This document shows positions 55,949 through 61,615 of a stretch of 61,615 nucleotides of DNA, piece by piece; the stretch's first letter is position 1; each line of letters starts with the position of its first letter. The position numbers and the translations under genes are program-made. The notes under the pieces are model-generated. The model searched no databases. It saw only the letters and a list, made by a program, of their open reading frames with translations, and was not told the origin of the DNA. Source of the stretch: Actinomadura soli (lineage in GTDB: Bacteria > Actinomycetota > Actinomycetes > Streptosporangiales > Streptosporangiaceae); the NCBI RefSeq assembly GCF_005889715.1, contig NZ_VCKW01000008.1, forward strand, positions 1-61,615. The letters are read 5' to 3'.

Positions 55949-56110
55949 TCATGTCGACGTGGACGGAGATGACGTGGTCCATCCCGCCGGCGACCCGGGG
56001 ATGACGGCGTCCCCGTCAACGAGGTGGTTGACCAGCCGGATCGCCGGCAGGGCGTGCAGCGTGAACACAATCCGGCCCAGGCCCGGTGTGACCAGAACGC
56101 CGAGGTCCGG
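55949..56110 (-). pseudogene. PNPOx-like protein remnant
   Basis: One minus-strand frame reads LGRIVFTLHALPAIRLVNHL and VDGDAVI, clearly the core of the PNPOx-like family (compare VGRIVFTEQALPAVMPVGFV at 7912-8346). A shifted frame continues HVISVHVDMITGIRLVER and then stops. The N-terminus and the last third are missing. It decays between the split USP gene and the DevS-like kinase. Confidence 0.65.
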
Positions 56111-56123
56111 TACCGGGGGGCTA

Positions 56124-56137
56124 GGGACCAAAGTCCC
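56124..56137. promoter_or_regulatory. Perfect DevR/DosR-like box
   Basis: GGGACCAAAGTCCC is the best match to the DevR core in the window, flanked by CTA and TTG. It lies just upstream of the decayed leftward PNPOx gene, so it now appears to have no intact target. Confidence 0.75.
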
Positions 56138-56251
56138 TTGCACGGGGCGGGGCGGACCGGGATTACTCGACCTGGCGGAGAGTCAAGCCGGAGATCACCA
56201 CACCGTCTGAGCGGACCCGCTAGGGCGGCGATCGCCAGGCCCTTGACCAGG

Positions 56252-58162
<1,911 letters not shown>

Positions 58163-58187
58163 CTACCGTTACGTCACGCTAAGTGAC

Positions 58188-58640
58188 CTACGCCCACGTG
58201 GCCGGGGTCTGAGGGCGGCCCCCGGTTCCGGTCTTGGGAGGCGGCGTGTTCGTCTGCAGTCCCAACTGCACTCTCCACATCGCCTCGGCCAGGGCGTGGA
58301 ACTGGTAGAGCAGGCGTCGCAACACCGGCAGATCACCGGCGTCCGCCGTCGCGGCGGCGTGCTCGGCAACGATCGCGAGCCGGTTGACGCGGCAGGACAG
58401 GAAATGCGCAACGGCCTCGCGGCGCACGCTCCCCGAGAGGGCGTCGAGCAGAATCGACTCGGCCGCGTCCAACTCGGCCATGACCTGCGCGGTGGCGGCC
58501 CGCACGCCGGTGTCGGCCTCCCAGCCGTTCCGCGCCAGCAGCCTGAGCCTGCTCAAAGCCGGCAGGCAACGCCGGTGATGCTCGCGCAGCCGATCCTCCA
58601 GGACAGCCGTCCCCACCACGCCTACCCCTGCGCCGCTCAT
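58188..58640 (-). CDS. Helical protein of unknown function in the dormancy island
   Basis: A 150-residue, nearly all-helical protein. It starts MSGAGVGVVGTAVLEDRLRE, then HHRRCLPALSRLRLLARNGW, a Cys/His-bearing helix AVAHFLSCRVNRLAIVAEHA and LLYQFHALAEAMWRVQLGLQ. Several His, Glu and Asp residues on helices resemble hemerythrin-type bundles, but I cannot place the canonical ligand pattern. GGAGG lies 4 bp before the ATG. Two DevR-like boxes 22 bp apart lie about 80-115 bp upstream, so hypoxic control is likely even though function is unknown. Confidence 0.65.
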   Translation of the reverse strand: MSGAGVGVVGTAVLEDRLREHHRRCLPALSRLRLLARNGWEADTGVRAATAQVMAELDAAESILLDALSGSVRREAVAHFLSCRVNRLAIVAEHAAATADAGDLPVLRRLLYQFHALAEAMWRVQLGLQTNTPPPKTGTGGRPQTPATWA

Positions 58641-58718
58641 AGTGCCTCCATGCCCCATGACGGCAGGTCATCGCCGTCGCGTACCTCCACCATCGCGACC
58701 GGCGGCGGTACGCGAGTA

Positions 58719-58754
58719 GGGATGTAGGTCCCGGCCCGCAGGACGAAGGTCCCT
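58719..58754. promoter_or_regulatory. Tandem DevR/DosR-like boxes
   Basis: GGGATGTAGGTCCC (58719-58732) and GGACGAAGGTCCCT (58741-58754) start exactly 22 bp apart, between the PPDK stop and the start of the helical protein at 58640. They point to a separate promoter for the helical protein, possibly extended to the kinase gene 214 bp further on. Confidence 0.7.
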
Positions 58755-58789
58755 TCCATTCCCCAATCCACCCTGCGGCGACGCGACGC

Positions 58790-61501
<2,712 letters not shown>

Positions 61502-61583
61502 GGCGTCCCCTCCAGGGTCGTCGCCGATCCGGCGCGGATCGGCCCTCCCAGGCGACTCTGCCGGAAGCGTCCCGCCGAGATCA

Positions 61584-61597
61584 TGGCCGAAGGTCCC
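61584..61597. promoter_or_regulatory. DevR/DosR-like box upstream of ppdK
   Basis: TGGCCGAAGGTCCC differs from the box at 10231 only at the first base. It lies about 85 bp upstream of the PPDK start. A GTCCC half-site at 61569-61573 may be a degenerate partner. Confidence 0.55.
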
Positions 61598-61615
61598 GCA
61601 ACCGTCCCCCAAGGC

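Noticed and set aside
58173..58187. GTCAC-GCTAA-GTGAC inverted repeat
   Set aside because: Arms are only 5 bp and overlap the end of a gene. Too short to claim as an operator or terminator.

Overview
The window is high-GC DNA with actinobacterial features: frequent GTG and some TTG starts, strings of ATGA/GTGA start-stop overlaps, IdeR/DmdR-type iron boxes and DevR/DosR-type palindromes. The gene content (dormancy island plus a catechol NRPS cluster) would fit a Streptosporangiales or Pseudonocardiales-like actinomycete, but the genus cannot be fixed from this sequence alone.

Left arm (1-10.55 kb): a hypoxia/dormancy island resembling the Mycobacterium tuberculosis DosR regulon. It holds the end of a P-type ATPase, six universal stress proteins (one truncated), a flavodoxin, a CBS-pair protein, a GH65 glycoside phosphorylase/hydrolase, an Hsp20, a PNPOx-like protein and the remnant of an Acg-type nitroreductase. 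Several intergenic regions carry GGGAC-N4-GTCCC-like palindromes, often as pairs whose starts lie exactly 22 bp apart.

Middle (10.6-40.9 kb): after broken SulP and siderophore ABC ATPase genes comes a catecholate-hydroxamate siderophore locus. One arm encodes an ornithine N-monooxygenase, divergent from a hydroxyornithine formyltransferase, an M20 hydrolase and a first isochorismate synthase. After IS debris, an NTF2-like gene and a stand-alone aryl carrier protein, a continuous transcription unit of about 21 kb runs through DHB dehydrogenase, second isochorismate synthase, DHB-AMP ligase, isochorismatase, siderophore-interacting protein, binding lipoprotein, two permeases, ATPase, a 3273-residue NRPS (C-A-T-E-C-A-T-E-C, no thioesterase), an MFS exporter and a DAHP synthase. 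Iron boxes mark the start of each arm. Together the genes make dihydroxybenzoate from a dedicated chorismate supply, make formyl-hydroxyornithine, assemble and export a peptide siderophore, re-import it and reduce the iron.

Right of that (41-48.5 kb) is an IS-rich junk zone: an IS with a frameshifted integrase that cuts a DUF6247/toxin-like pair, two ISKra4-type remnants flanking a SoxR-like MerR regulator with a divergent MFS pump, an IS3 element with an IS30 fragment spliced into its orfB, and a WD40 fragment.

Right arm (48.5-61.6 kb): the dormancy island resumes with a carrier protein, an E2-like acyltransferase remnant, a three-helix-bundle protein, an unusual pyruvate kinase, a histidine-kinase dimerisation fragment, a GAF-ANTAR protein, a USP gene split by an intact IS256 element, a PNPOx remnant, a DevS-like haem-sensor kinase, an unknown helical protein and pyruvate phosphate dikinase. 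The simplest reading is an ancestral DosR-like island that has been split by arrival of the siderophore locus and later IS activity. No devR-type response regulator, thioesterase, MbtH protein, rRNA, tRNA or CRISPR array was seen.
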